This document shows positions 51,978-63,230 of a DNA stretch of 64,000 bases, piece after piece. Both the position numbers and the translations under genes were made by a program. This stretch comes from Nakaseomyces glabratus. Its lineage: Eukaryota; Ascomycota; Saccharomycetes; Saccharomycetales; Saccharomycetaceae. The stretch is taken from the NCBI RefSeq assembly GCF_010111755.1, contig NC_088962.1, forward strand, positions 620,001-684,000, given 5' to 3'. Position 1 is the first letter of the stretch, and each line of letters opens with the position of its first letter. A model generated the notes under the pieces. That model was not told where the DNA came from. It was given only the letters and a program-made list of their open reading frames with translations, and did not search any database.

Positions 51978-54671
51978 TCAATGAAAGCCAAAACCAAACT
52001 TTGCTTCATCGTTGTTGTCATTTGTGTTTCCAAAGTTTTTTTGATTTCCCAAAGCTTCATTAGCAAAACCGTATTGTGGATAAGGGCTACTTACGATTCG
52101 CTGTTGGCGACTATTATCTATAACTTCGGAGGGATAAACAGAACCTTTGAACCTAACAGGCTGTTGATTTGGGTTTACATCACTAAAAGACCCAATCATA
52201 CCATTAGGATATAACGTGCTGCTGCTACTTCCTCCACTGGCACAATTATCATTCATCATATAAACTGAGGATTGTGATGAACTTCCTTGTCTACCTACCA
52301 TGCCTGGGATTGTAGGAGTCATAGTGTTAAAGCTTGTTGGGATATTTTGCTGAGACTGTTCAATTGGTGGTATAAACGGTATCTGAGGGTACTGGGAAAT
52401 ATTTCCTAAGAGGGGGCCACCAACATATCTATTTGAGCCATACCCAGTTGCACTTTGAATATTATGTTGCTTACCAAACATGTCATTGTTATATGGATTT
52501 TCATTCATATTTTGCAGCATAGTTGGAGGTGGATAATTGTAGAGAGTATTAGGTAAGGTATTTGTAGATCTTCCATTGAATGTGTTGGATGGTAAAGAAT
52601 AATGTCTGGCATGTTGTTTGGCGTAGACAGAACTTTTGCTATCAATATTATTGACATCTGAAGAGTAAACTCTGTTACTTCTATTGTTTGGTGGGGTTTT
52701 TGAGCTTTGAGCATCTGAGTGTAACTGCTTTTTAGATGTTAGTTCAGTAAAAGGAACCCCTGTAAACTCAGCATATGCTTTCACTTTAAGCTTGATTTTC
52801 TTTGCATATGATGTTGTTTTAATGCTAGGTAACAATTCTTTGGTCAGTATGACAAGGTTGCTTATCTTACTTCCAAAATCAGTAGAAAGTTGAGACAAAT
52901 TGTTGCAGATATTCTTGTTAAAGTCACTTTCCAATTGAAACTTCTCTTTATTAATTGTGCTATAGAAAGATATAATCTTTCCATAATTCTTGATATCAAG
53001 TAATGTTTGAAGAGCGTAATTCCCAAAGTTGTCTCTAATAAGAAGATTCAGCTTCATAGTAAAAACATCAACCATTTTTATCAAAATGCACACTGCGGCA
53101 TTAAATATATCTTCTGTTATAGTAGGAGGTAAAATCAAGCTCTCTAACACACCAGAGTTTCTATATTTTTCGGTATTTTCGGTGTACAAATCAATAACCT
53201 TGGAAATGATTGAGAATAATTTTTTCATGAATTTCTCTACTACGTTCGAAGAGAATTTTAAACATGACAATTGGCATATTTCCCCAGAAAGTCTGTTATA
53301 GAATTCAGCCAACATATAGAAGTCAAGTTCTTCAATATCTAGCAGGAATTGGATAATGTAATTACCAAACTGATCGTTAATTAGATTTGGCAAAAACTGT
53401 ACAATCTTAACAGATATTTTGAAAGTTTGTTGAAGAGTACAGACACTGAGAAGCTTCTGTAGCACACAGCAGCCATGTTTGTGAGTAGAGATAGCAATTA
53501 TATTATTCTGATCAATGATGGCCGCAATAATAAAATCAAATTTGGAAGCAGGAAACTTGAAAATACACTTTTGAATTACATGGTTCCCATTTAAATCGTT
53601 GATCAGTGTGACTACTTGTCTGATCGATGTGTATTCGTTCGAAAACCCCTTCACAATCAGGTTAATTTGCTGTTCATCATCTACAGTGTCGATAATTTTT
53701 TGAAGAGATCTCGTACCATATTGATTTATGGATATTTGGAACACATTAGGATAAATTGCCTCGATCAAAGCCGTTCTTTGATCAGGAGTTAGAAAATCAC
53801 AAAGTTTTTGAATCAAATAGTTTCCGAACGGATCTAGAATGAGCTCAAGAAAATAAGGTTTGATTTGATCATACATAAGATCTCTGACTAAATTTGATTC
53901 TGACGGAGTCTCCAACTTCTTTTGCAAAAACCTACACCCAAATTGATCTGTTGCCAATTTAACATAATCAAGCTCCTTAAGTGGTGTATTTGATATATCT
54001 GTCATATTAATTGAATCAGTTTCTACATCATTCAATTTATTGGTATATTTGGCTTTAGTTTGGTTATTTGATCTATTATTTTGAGGCGTTTTCTTACCTT
54101 TCATTTTTTCATCCTTCCCTTGCCTGCTATGTGAAACGGTTCTCTGTTTATCCATACTAGAACTGTTTAATTTTTTGTTATCAGCAAGTGTCATTGATTC
54201 CATTTCAGGTACAAGTGGTGATACAGTTATATTAACTTGGTTTACCGGGGCCACTGAATTAAGATGTGGTTCTAGAACATTTGAGTTATCTGCTAAATTA
54301 TCGACAGCATTAGTAACATCAAAAGATATATCAAATTCATCAATCAGAGGTAAGTTTGGTGTTATATTATGGGAATGACCATTCAAAAGTCCGAGAGACG
54401 CTGCTTGGGAATATCCTTGTAATTGTTGCTTTTGCTGTAAATCTTTTTGAAGTAAACCTAAGGGAGAGGTTTGAGTTGAAGAGCTAGATGTTCCTAATGA
54501 ATCTATGGGTGTATTGGATGTGATGAATTGATTAAACACCGACAGATCTAAAGAGTGCGTTTTTTGATGATTTTTCTTATTGTTCATCTGTCCTAGTGAA
54601 GGCGGTGTAACCGGTTCTATCAGGGATTGTATCGAATTAATCGATAGATGAGGTTGGTGATTTGACGACAT
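51978..54671 (-). CDS. MPT5: PUF-family mRNA-binding regulator Mpt5 (Puf5)
   Basis: Binds UGUA-type elements in 3' UTRs and recruits the Ccr4-Not deadenylase; linked to mating-type switching, cell-wall integrity and lifespan. The 897 residues start MSSNHQPHLSINSIQSLIEPVTPP, matching the S. cerevisiae N-terminus from its second methionine (about residue 26). Eight PUF repeats span about 235-620, with recognition segments DQFGCRFLQ, DPFGNYLIQ, NQYGTRSLQ, DLNGNHVIQ, HKHGCCVLQ, DQFGNYIIQ, LKFSSNVVE and DNFGNYALQ. Low-complexity Asn/Ser/Pro-rich tails lie on both sides. S. cerevisiae MPT5 is annotated with a 5' intron; here a stop codon lies five codons upstream in frame and I see no clear splice signals, so I use this ATG. 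Confidence 0.96.
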   Translation of the reverse strand: MSSNHQPHLSINSIQSLIEPVTPPSLGQMNNKKNHQKTHSLDLSVFNQFITSNTPIDSLGTSSSSTQTSPLGLLQKDLQQKQQLQGYSQAASLGLLNGHSHNITPNLPLIDEFDISFDVTNAVDNLADNSNVLEPHLNSVAPVNQVNITVSPLVPEMESMTLADNKKLNSSSMDKQRTVSHSRQGKDEKMKGKKTPQNNRSNNQTKAKYTNKLNDVETDSINMTDISNTPLKELDYVKLATDQFGCRFLQKKLETPSESNLVRDLMYDQIKPYFLELILDPFGNYLIQKLCDFLTPDQRTALIEAIYPNVFQISINQYGTRSLQKIIDTVDDEQQINLIVKGFSNEYTSIRQVVTLINDLNGNHVIQKCIFKFPASKFDFIIAAIIDQNNIIAISTHKHGCCVLQKLLSVCTLQQTFKISVKIVQFLPNLINDQFGNYIIQFLLDIEELDFYMLAEFYNRLSGEICQLSCLKFSSNVVEKFMKKLFSIISKVIDLYTENTEKYRNSGVLESLILPPTITEDIFNAAVCILIKMVDVFTMKLNLLIRDNFGNYALQTLLDIKNYGKIISFYSTINKEKFQLESDFNKNICNNLSQLSTDFGSKISNLVILTKELLPSIKTTSYAKKIKLKVKAYAEFTGVPFTELTSKKQLHSDAQSSKTPPNNRSNRVYSSDVNNIDSKSSVYAKQHARHYSLPSNTFNGRSTNTLPNTLYNYPPPTMLQNMNENPYNNDMFGKQHNIQSATGYGSNRYVGGPLLGNISQYPQIPFIPPIEQSQQNIPTSFNTMTPTIPGMVGRQGSSSQSSVYMMNDNCASGGSSSSTLYPNGMIGSFSDVNPNQQPVRFKGSVYPSEVIDNSRQQRIVSSPYPQYGFANEALGNQKNFGNTNDNNDEAKFGFGFH

Positions 54672-55504
54672 TCCTTTAATAGTTTACGACGTGTATTTTG
54701 TGGATCAAGAAATGATAATTACCTTACAGGTTTTATTAGCGTCAATTGACCAAAAATAGCAAAGCCTGTGGTGATAAAATAATATTCTAAACTCTTGTTC
54801 GTAGAGTTAGTTTGAAAATGTTAAAAAAACTTCGATGACTTTTAAGTATAAACTCTTGTAAATATCGAAAGGTGTCTGACTAATACAACAAGTAGCAATC
54901 AGACTGTTTTTGAAGTTGAATGAAGCAGACTGAATTTGAAAAGTTGTCAATTGTAGTAAAGCTATAGCCTTGGTTCTTTTCGATACTTTATAGCGAGTAA
55001 TATTATTATTCTCCAATAATAACGAATTGTATGAACTTCTCACTGGAAAAATGTAGTTGTTACACGGAATATGCAGTAATAAGTCGCTGTGATATTAGGT
55101 TTGAAATATCTCAGAAACTAAAAAAAATAATAAAACCAAATAGAGTGCCGTATAGTTCGAAAAACCCCAATTTATAGAAGTTGAGTTGATTTAATGTAAT
55201 TGAAACAAAGAAAAGTACAAGTGCAAATGCCACGAATAATGCAAATTTTTGAAGAATAATTTAATTTTAAAACTAGGAGGATGTAAGTAAAACTTAGAAT
55301 TTGAAGGAAGCAATGTAACTTTTTTAATTTAGGGTCACTACGCCTTACTGTGAATTCAACTCTAATTTATCGATTCTTAGCTAGATCGTAAATCGTGTAA
55401 TTTATAATTGATATTCAAATTGAAATACAGGAGAGCAAAGGCAATTAAGTTATGATCAAAAAAGAACTCAATGCTCACTTAAAATGTTTTGGCTTGGGCT
55501 AACT

Positions 55505-55773
55505 ATGAATATCTGTAGACCAAAAACACTATAGCAAATATTGTGTTAATTGATTACTATGGCCTGATAGCTTCTGTCCTTTCAACAAAAAAGTTGTTAA
55601 TCGATCGAGACAAGTACGGCACGAACGGACCCACTGTAGATTATATTCCAACGATTGTAAACTTCTTAGTAGATATAACTGCAAGTAGATCAAATCTTGC
55701 AAATCAGTTGTTGTATGGTAGAAAGACTAATGAAAAGCAGCGGAGAATTTTAAATCAGTTACAGACGGAATAA
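55505..55773 (+). pseudogene. Small coding-like frame lacking an intact start
   Basis: An 85-codon open frame (55519-55773, beginning TKNTIANIVLIDYYG and ending LNQLQTE) has protein-like codon use and composition but no ATG. An ATG at 55505 opens MNICRPKT in another frame, and the two would join if the A5 run at 55522-55526 had one more base. Alternatively the TAG at 55516-55518 is a 3' splice site, with a GGCTAAC branch-like sequence at 55497-55503 and a GTAAGT donor at 55283; that upstream exon shows no ATG. I do not recognise the protein. It could be a sequencing error in a real small gene, a recent pseudogene, a spliced gene with an unseen first exon, or chance. Confidence 0.35.
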
Positions 55774-57514
55774 GACAGTGATCTAAAGGTATCGGTATGC
55801 AAAATATGATCTTTGTCCTACTTCCTTGATTCTCCTAGGACCTTTTTTTCTTCAGCTATTGGCAATAGAAGAAGTGTGTTAGAAGGAAAGATAAAACTTT
55901 TGTCAGACTTCCTAACTCTCTCAATGATTTTTTTGTTAGATCTTTTGTGAATAGGAGTTGTTAGATATCTTTCCAGTACTAGATTGTAATTGTGTTTTTT
56001 TTTTTTGGTATTAGCTTCAACTTAGAAGAGCTCTAATGAATAACCCTCCCTTTTCAGAAAATATCTTAATGGTAACTCTTTAAATTTATGATCTCAATCT
56101 AATACTTTCTTAGAACGATGATGATCTCCATAACAGATAGTGAACTTTCATGAATTGGGGTGAAAATATATATACTACGAAAGAAAGTATATAGTTTTGT
56201 AACTAAAACAGTTCTTATAAATGATCTTTTACAATATTTGCCATATATAAATTTGGGATAGATGGATCATTGGATAGGGCGCACAGTATAATACCGCACA
56301 GTAAGAAAAAACCTGGATCCATTTGTAATTGCAATAGTAAGAAATTCATAAGTAGTTTTGTGAGAGCAAGAGAGGGAGAAATTGGCTGTGGGCCAGAGCA
56401 TATACTAAATCCAGTAATTTTGTCAGTACGAATAGTGTGAGATTAGTTTTGGCATCGATGGCCTAAAGAGCTTGCCCTCATAGACAGAGATCAGAATAAT
56501 TCTACTGAGCTGAAACTATGATAAAATGTGATGCTGTGTTAGGGTTAGGAGAATAGGTAAGGGAGAGAATGAGTGGGAGGTCTTGAAAAAGCATGGAAGG
56601 GAAGGGGGAGGAATCCCAGATAGAGAAGGTCACAAAGCTAGCAGATAGAGGCAAGGGTTGAAAACGGGATGATCAGATGTAAAGAGACCCAAGGCAAATA
56701 AAAACCTCTTTTCCCAATGTCTGAGCAAGAAGAGAAAAAAAAGCAAGATTCTACAAAAATAAAATTCGTGTTGGCTAAGATCCAACAGTGGGTGGGACAT
56801 CCCTAGCACAGAGTACCAAACAGATCAAAAGGCTAGGCAGCGAGCAAGGACGAAATAAAGAGGCTGCCATACCGTTTCAAAACTACGTATATGAAATGAT
56901 ACTGTATAGGAACTATAGGTGCGAGGGTCAAATTAAATATCTGGACTTTAGGTCTTGCTACCAAACGGAAAAAAATTAACACTATCCAAAAAATCATTAG
57001 TGGACGAGAGCAGTTAAGAAGAGCCTTTCGCTGATGCCTAGTATTCTCAGCACTCCTATTCAATTGAATAGGGCTCGTTTCTTTTAATAGTGGGAGCATA
57101 GTAATGATCCAAGTAATCCACAAATGCGTAATTGTTAGTGGAAGTGCTGTTGTGGGAGGGACTAATGCGCCTTTTTCTTCTAACTTCCGGCATCTCCTAC
57201 TTACTTCCATGGCTTGTGAACGAACAAAGAGGGAGAGGGCTTTTTGAAATGTGAAAGTGTAGGTGTACAAAATAGCATAATAATAGTAGTTGATTCATAT
57301 TGTGAAGATTCCTGAAGGATCCGTATGGAAGGAATCAAAGAAATAAAATAAAATATGACGAGAGTCCGCAGGAAACAGTTTTCCTTCCCAATTTTCTCAG
57401 GGAGTGCACAGGAAAAAAAAGAAAGATACTATATTATCCCAACAAGAAAAGAAAAAGTAAAACTGGACTTTTTTGCGTGCAATTAGTACTGTGGACAAAG
57501 TTTTTATGTACATG

Positions 57515-58698
57515 GCCCTAATATCACATTACAGCTGAGAAAGTAGACTGCTAAGGGTAGCTGTTGAGCTTTAAGCTCTACCACCACATGTTAAGGACAG
57601 CTTTTTGTAGGAAATAGAAAGCTAACCGTACCCTAGAAATAATGATCTCCCTGGTGCATGATTCTAATGCTGCTGAGAGAGTTGAGCAAAAACTTTTGAA
57701 GCCCTAAAATTTCAAGTCACTGCCTTGCAGGAGTAACTTTAGGGTTTTAATGGCTCTTAGTATTAAAATTTCAGTTTTTCATACTCAGTGCTGGGTGGAG
57801 TAGTCTGATCCCGTGCTATAATGTGGTTTACAAGTTTACCACACAAAAGAATTCAACTATATGGTTTCATAGACTGTATATTATTATTAAGGTATTCGCA
57901 ATTGTGATGTAAAAAATTTTGGAAATCTTTGAAAAGTCAGCAAAGTATTCTTAAAGAGTACATCCACAGCTGCACAGTATCATAATATCGGTATAAGAGC
58001 TGGTCGCTATAAGTATGGAATATAAACCTCATAGCCTAGTTAAGCCCATACAACTGTAAATCGGAACGACAACGTATATCTTCGGTATCCGTTCTTAATG
58101 TGGAATGACCGGCCAACGACGGAAATGAGGGGAGGGTATGCATTGCTTCCGCGGGGAGTCCCTTATAAATCAAATGATACGAATAAGCCCCTGCATCATA
58201 GACAAAATTCTCAAATAATTGACACGCAAGAGCAACTTTAACAGTAATATATATATACAAATACAAATGTCACATTTTAAAGTCACTCTCTTTGGATGAA
58301 GGTGATTTCTGTATCTGGCAAGTATGGACAAATTTCTAATTTTTACTTATAGATGACTATTTCGCAGTAGCTGCGCCTGGCAATAATTCAAAGCAATTCA
58401 TTTTCTGCTCAAAGATGATGAAAACTTGTGTTTTGATTGTAGTATCTTATCTTGCACTAGAGCCGATCATTACAGTAATTAGCCACCCATATAATCCAGG
58501 ATCAAAGCTATTGGTTTCGTACATGTCGTTAGGTCTTATCATATAATGTTAAGCCCTAATGATGGGCCTGTCTATTTTTATAGGTGTTGCTCCGAGCTAT
58601 TCATGGAATCATTAAAGGTGTGAAAACAGAGGTGTATGATTTCGTTTACAGTTAGATGATGTACGTCATTTAACCCTAACGCCAGCTAAATTTAGGGT
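57515..58698. promoter_or_regulatory. Cluster of Tbf1-like RCCCTAA sites
   Basis: Cores at 57515 (+), 57701 (+), 57739 (-), 58553 (+), 58673 (+, within TAACCCTAAC) and 58692 (-). Another, TTAGGGTTAGG, lies at 56539. Six cores in 1.2 kb exceed what I expect by chance. A TATA-like sequence on the minus strand near 58573-58581 and TATAAATT on the plus strand near 58807 flank the right group. No transcribed gene is recognised. Confidence 0.35.
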
Positions 58699-60386
58699 CT
58701 AAAAAATAACCTAACCCTATTAAATGCTTAAGAACCTAAAGAATTCACTAGGTTAGTAAAAAAGGCACTTTCAAAAATCAAGGTTTGGTTGATTTTAGTA
58801 CAGTTCTATAAATTTTATGTAGAATAATACATTCAATGATAAGAAAGAACAACTAAAGATCAGATCTTATGGTCATTGAATCTACCAGACATAAAAGAGT
58901 TCTTTATTTTTAAACTATGATTTTTAAGAAACTTCTATTATACACAATGACTTCCGTATTGTTATTGTTGGAAACATGATCAGCAATTTTTGATGGAAAT
59001 AGTACCAGGCTTTTTATGTCACATATAGAGACATTACGAGGGTTTTGGACTGTCATTAAAAAGTATACAATTATAAAGCTAAAATCAAAGGACAATTGGT
59101 AACATTATGGTTTTTTTATTTTTATAGGAATATATGGAACACAGGCAACTAACAGTGTGATATACAATCAATAATAATTCGGCTGATTGAGAGATTCATT
59201 AGATTTTACCCCAAAATAGATGACAGAGTAGGTTGAAAGTAATTTGTGGAATTATTTTAAGATGAATTAATTTGCATAAGACGTCGCTAATTCGAATCTT
59301 TTAGTGTTGACCTCTTTGGTATCTTTTAAAAGCACTGACTTATTGGTACAAGGTTTATTTCAACATAAAATCCCAAAAATATCTTACATATGAATGAGAT
59401 AAATTTGATTGATATTTTTATTCAAGCGAAACTAAAACATTATTTGTGTGTCCTATGGAGTTATAAGTTTACAAGCACGACCAAAGTACGTCCACTAACG
59501 CGTATTCTGGGATGACTGTTATTGATATCAAAAGTTGTACTAGTTACGAGAGAGTTAACCTAATCATATGTAGTATGACATTGGACGTAGAGGTTTTGAA
59601 AAAAATATTACCACAATTATCATGTATTAGTGTCCAATTGTTCCAGATAAATACTCATTTTCAAACCCTTTAGTCACATGAGGACATCTAATACGGTACA
59701 TGAGATTTAACGGCATTAAAAAGAAAAGAATCTTTGAATGATTTACGTATATACCTTTGGGATTATCAGTTCAAATCATTGTATTTAAAGAGATCTTTTT
59801 ATTACTATAACAATTAAGTACTACAGCCTATTTGAAAATCAGATAAATATCTAGTTATTAAAACCTTAAAGGAGTGTTTGAGGATATGGGTGACCTTGTC
59901 ATAACTATCTTTGAACTATTAGTTAAAAGTATTTAAATAACTTTTCTATTGAATATTTTTAATCTTTTACTTATTTCGCTTGTACTTTAAATTCATAATT
60001 CTACAGTAGTTGGGATTATAGAGTATGTATGTCATCAAGTGGTCGTAGGCAAAGAAACATTCAGAACTCATACCTTTCATGTTTTGGTCAGTCTTTATGT
60101 AACGTTACGAGCTTAATACCGTACTTAAACGCCTTAATGTTGTTTTTTCCGTCTTTTAAAAAATGGAATTCGTAAAATTTTTATATCATTATATACCTTG
60201 ATAATTATATATATAGATTAGTCAAAGGCTAGAAATTACTTTATACGCTATTGGATGTACATTGGGCTTTCAAATAGCATTATTCGAAGATCAAAAAAAT
60301 TGACAACTAGTAACTATTATCAGAGAATAAGTCTATTTTTAGGTTATTGTAAAACAACCAATTAATGCATCCCTTTTGGATGAATC

Positions 60387-63230
60387 TTAATATTTTGCCA
60401 TTTTTTGGCGTAACATTTTCAGTCTATGAGATATGCTTTTGATGTACTTTCCAATAATTATCTTATCCTCAGAATCTAGAACATCGTTGGTATCTTTCAA
60501 AAATTCATCATATTCGTCTTCTCCTTGGTCTGTATAGGGAGAGTTTTCGAGTGATATAGTCAGCATCCATAAGCTTGTCGCATATGCTAATTCACATATG
60601 TGCAGATTTTGACCTTGTAACTCCAAGTTGGCTGCATATTTGGATATTTCAAGAGCTCTATCATATAGCAATTTTTCAAGGTATACTTTCTCGGCTACAT
60701 TATCTTCATTTGAATCATTACTAATTTTGGACTTCGGACTTTGATTATGCGTTCCAGGCTTACTATTCTCATATTCTTCCAGTTTCATCCTTAAAAAGTC
60801 TGTTTTATCTAGGCATTCGTTGAATTTTTCTCTGATCCATTGAACAAGAATATTTAGCCTCAGTGAACAAATCTTTTCCTGACAGCTATACCACCACTTT
60901 GATGTAATTTTCATAGACTGCGCAAGAATCTGTAATGCCTTCATATACAAAACAATTGCCTCTTTGGATATGGAAATAATTTCAGCTGGAAGTAGAGTTG
61001 ATGAATAAGAGTTCGTTCTTTTAGAATTATTTGAGCCTTGTGAAGAAAAGGAGAATCTCTCCTTATTAAACGAGTTTCTCTTGTTATAACTGTTGCGGCT
61101 ACTGTCATTTCTTAACCTATATCTAGTATTAACTGTCTCAGAAAGAAGAGTGTTAGACAGATTTTTTTGAACATCTAACTCCTCATCGGAATCCTCATCA
61201 ATGACTGGATTACTATCATCACTTAAACGCTTTTCAAATTGAAGCGCAGGTGAGGCTCGTATTACCGCCTGTGGTAGAGGAATGATTTGAGCATACTTTA
61301 CCTCGGCATAAGAATACACAACAAATGCCTTAGCTGAAAGGGATTCTAAAATCCTTATCACTTCATTAATTCCTTTGGCATGATCTACATTAATAAGTGC
61401 TGGTTGATTCAATGTTTCTGTATGCAAAATCAGATTTTCAGTAAGGTCGTAAAAAATTTGCGAGTTTAGCAAAGGTTGAGTGTAATTCGGTGACGTGGAA
61501 TTAGAAGTTTGATTCTTGTTGGTTTGTGCTGAGGATCCAAAAATCCTAGTAGATGCAAGACCAAGGGCTCTTGATAACGCATTTGAAGGATTCAAAGAAG
61601 AAATAGATAGTCTCCTTTCAACTAGGGATGCTCTTCGCGAGCTTGTTCCCCCACTCGTAGTTGATGGTGCTCTTTGTAAATTTTGAATATCATTATGAGG
61701 TTGATGAACCTGAATATGCGGCTGTTCTAAAGTTTTAATATTTTGATCCTTTACCGCTTCGTCATTATTCCCGACATTTGCCTGCGCAAGATCGTCTGCC
61801 AATGAATTTACCTCCACTGCTTTTTTTTCAACAACAACATAATCACGATCTAGACTGGAATCAGATTTTCCTGAGAGATTGCTTTTATCCAATTTATTAA
61901 CCCTAGATGAATTTGAACTCAATAAATGGCTTATGTTTTTGTTTGTTAATTTTTCATCACTGCCGAGTTGCTTTGCTGCAATCAGCTTTGCTGCAAGTTT
62001 TTCTGGATCTATCATTTCATTTTGATAGACTTCAGGTGCAATATTAACGCCATACTTCACTCCTGTTTCCATTTCTGTTTCATCCTTATAAGCTTGGTCT
62101 AACATTGGCTCCTGCTTAGATTTTGGAATAAATTCAGTATCTTTCCTAGAGGATACACCCTTTTGATTTCGTTTTTTTATTAAAAACTCGGATACAAACA
62201 TATTACTTTCTTGTAAGTCTTTTGATTTCGACTCAAGCTCTGTATTTTCGTCTACTTCGTAGTGAGATAAATCCTCTGTAACAATTTTATTATTGAAAAA
62301 CTCTTCAAACCCTATTCTCTTCGCAGGGTCAAAAGTTAACAATGAGCAAATCAGCTCCTTTAACCCATCCTCAACTTCGCAAACTTCGGGAAAATTAATT
62401 TCATCATGTGCTCGTTTGATTTTTTTGAACAGTTCCAAATGATTAGAAGCAGTGAAAGGTGGAACACCACAACACATTTCAAATAGGACAGTTCCAACAG
62501 ACCAGAGATCAGCTTTTGCATTATATTTCTGATAGTTTAATATCTCTGGCGCCATATATAATGGAGAGCCACACAAGGTTTCAGCAAGTGAGGTACTTGG
62601 CAGAAATCTTGCAAACCCAAAGTCTGCTATCTTTAGTATCGGCAGATTGTATATCCCAACATACCCAAGCTCATGAAAAGTTTTGGAGTCACGGTAATTA
62701 GTTAATGGTGTTGCCAGCAACAGATTTTGGGGTTTTATATCTCTATGGACAAGATTTTTTGACCGAAGAAACTTTAGCGCTGATGCAAGCTGTTGCAAGT
62801 AGCATACCACGAAAGCCCTATTAAGTCCGTTATGCTCTTTGCTCGGAGGTGGATATTTATTGAAAACGGTTTGTAGCAATGGGTGATTATTCTCTAATTC
62901 TTTTCTCTTTTTTATTAAAAATGTTAGATCTCCTAAAGCACAATAGTCCATCACCAAATAAAAGTCAGTGGTAGTTCTTTCACAATCTATCAGACCTACT
63001 ATATGTGGATGCTTTATCTTTTTTAAAATGGCTATCTCTATCTCCAAATTTTCAAGAAGCTTTTTGTTCTTTAATTTACTTCTTGCCACTGCTTTGACCG
63101 CTATGTGGCTTTTGGGATCAGTTGTAACATGCCCTCGGTAAACGGTGGCAAAGGATCCCTTCCCTATTTCTTTCTCGACCACATATTTACCGTCCTGTAT
63201 GCGAAATCTATCCATCTTTTGGGAGCTCAT
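60387..63230 (-). CDS. ATG1: Autophagy-initiating serine/threonine kinase Atg1 (ULK family)
   Basis: Kinase that, with Atg13 and Atg17, starts autophagosome formation and the Cvt pathway. The 947 residues compare with 897 in S. cerevisiae. The kinase domain (about 15-320) has glycine loop GKGSFATV (23-30), ATP lysine Lys46, HRD 162-164, DFG 203-205 and activation-loop Thr218 in ETLCGSPLYMAPE, equivalent to the S. cerevisiae autophosphorylation site. YVVV at 464-467 matches the known Atg8-interacting motif. The middle is Ser/Asn-rich and disordered. The C-terminal 290 or so residues carry the tandem MIT (EAT) region that binds Atg13. The frame opens MSSQKMDRFRIQDGKYVVEKE; the sixth residue is an alternative start. 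Confidence 0.98.
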   Translation of the reverse strand: MSSQKMDRFRIQDGKYVVEKEIGKGSFATVYRGHVTTDPKSHIAVKAVARSKLKNKKLLENLEIEIAILKKIKHPHIVGLIDCERTTTDFYLVMDYCALGDLTFLIKKRKELENNHPLLQTVFNKYPPPSKEHNGLNRAFVVCYLQQLASALKFLRSKNLVHRDIKPQNLLLATPLTNYRDSKTFHELGYVGIYNLPILKIADFGFARFLPSTSLAETLCGSPLYMAPEILNYQKYNAKADLWSVGTVLFEMCCGVPPFTASNHLELFKKIKRAHDEINFPEVCEVEDGLKELICSLLTFDPAKRIGFEEFFNNKIVTEDLSHYEVDENTELESKSKDLQESNMFVSEFLIKKRNQKGVSSRKDTEFIPKSKQEPMLDQAYKDETEMETGVKYGVNIAPEVYQNEMIDPEKLAAKLIAAKQLGSDEKLTNKNISHLLSSNSSRVNKLDKSNLSGKSDSSLDRDYVVVEKKAVEVNSLADDLAQANVGNNDEAVKDQNIKTLEQPHIQVHQPHNDIQNLQRAPSTTSGGTSSRRASLVERRLSISSLNPSNALSRALGLASTRIFGSSAQTNKNQTSNSTSPNYTQPLLNSQIFYDLTENLILHTETLNQPALINVDHAKGINEVIRILESLSAKAFVVYSYAEVKYAQIIPLPQAVIRASPALQFEKRLSDDSNPVIDEDSDEELDVQKNLSNTLLSETVNTRYRLRNDSSRNSYNKRNSFNKERFSFSSQGSNNSKRTNSYSSTLLPAEIISISKEAIVLYMKALQILAQSMKITSKWWYSCQEKICSLRLNILVQWIREKFNECLDKTDFLRMKLEEYENSKPGTHNQSPKSKISNDSNEDNVAEKVYLEKLLYDRALEISKYAANLELQGQNLHICELAYATSLWMLTISLENSPYTDQGEDEYDEFLKDTNDVLDSEDKIIIGKYIKSISHRLKMLRQKMAKY

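Larger units (their letters stand above)
54672..60386. other. 5.7-kb region between MPT5 and ATG1, missing TOS3
   Basis: In S. cerevisiae the kinase gene TOS3 lies here. I find no kinase motifs (HRD, DFG) in any frame, so the gene is gone. What remains: a small coding-like frame (55505-55773); a purine-rich plus-strand stretch at about 56.5-57.4 kb resembling the left desert; several Tbf1-like sites between 57.5 and 58.7 kb; and plain AT-rich DNA to 60.4 kb. Confidence 0.6.

Noticed and set aside
54672..55504. A 5' intron in MPT5 as in S. cerevisiae
   Set aside because: No GTATGT, TACTAAC and AG set with a short upstream exon is visible. The conserved N-terminus is already present from the chosen ATG, with a stop codon just upstream.
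58967..58976. A Ty LTR starting TGTTGGAAAC
   Set aside because: No matching ...CCAACA end, target duplication or LTR-like body was seen. No Ty element was recognised anywhere, including near tRNA-Lys.
23600..60000. Replication origins
   Set aside because: Near matches to the ARS consensus are everywhere in such AT-rich DNA, so sequence alone cannot support a call.
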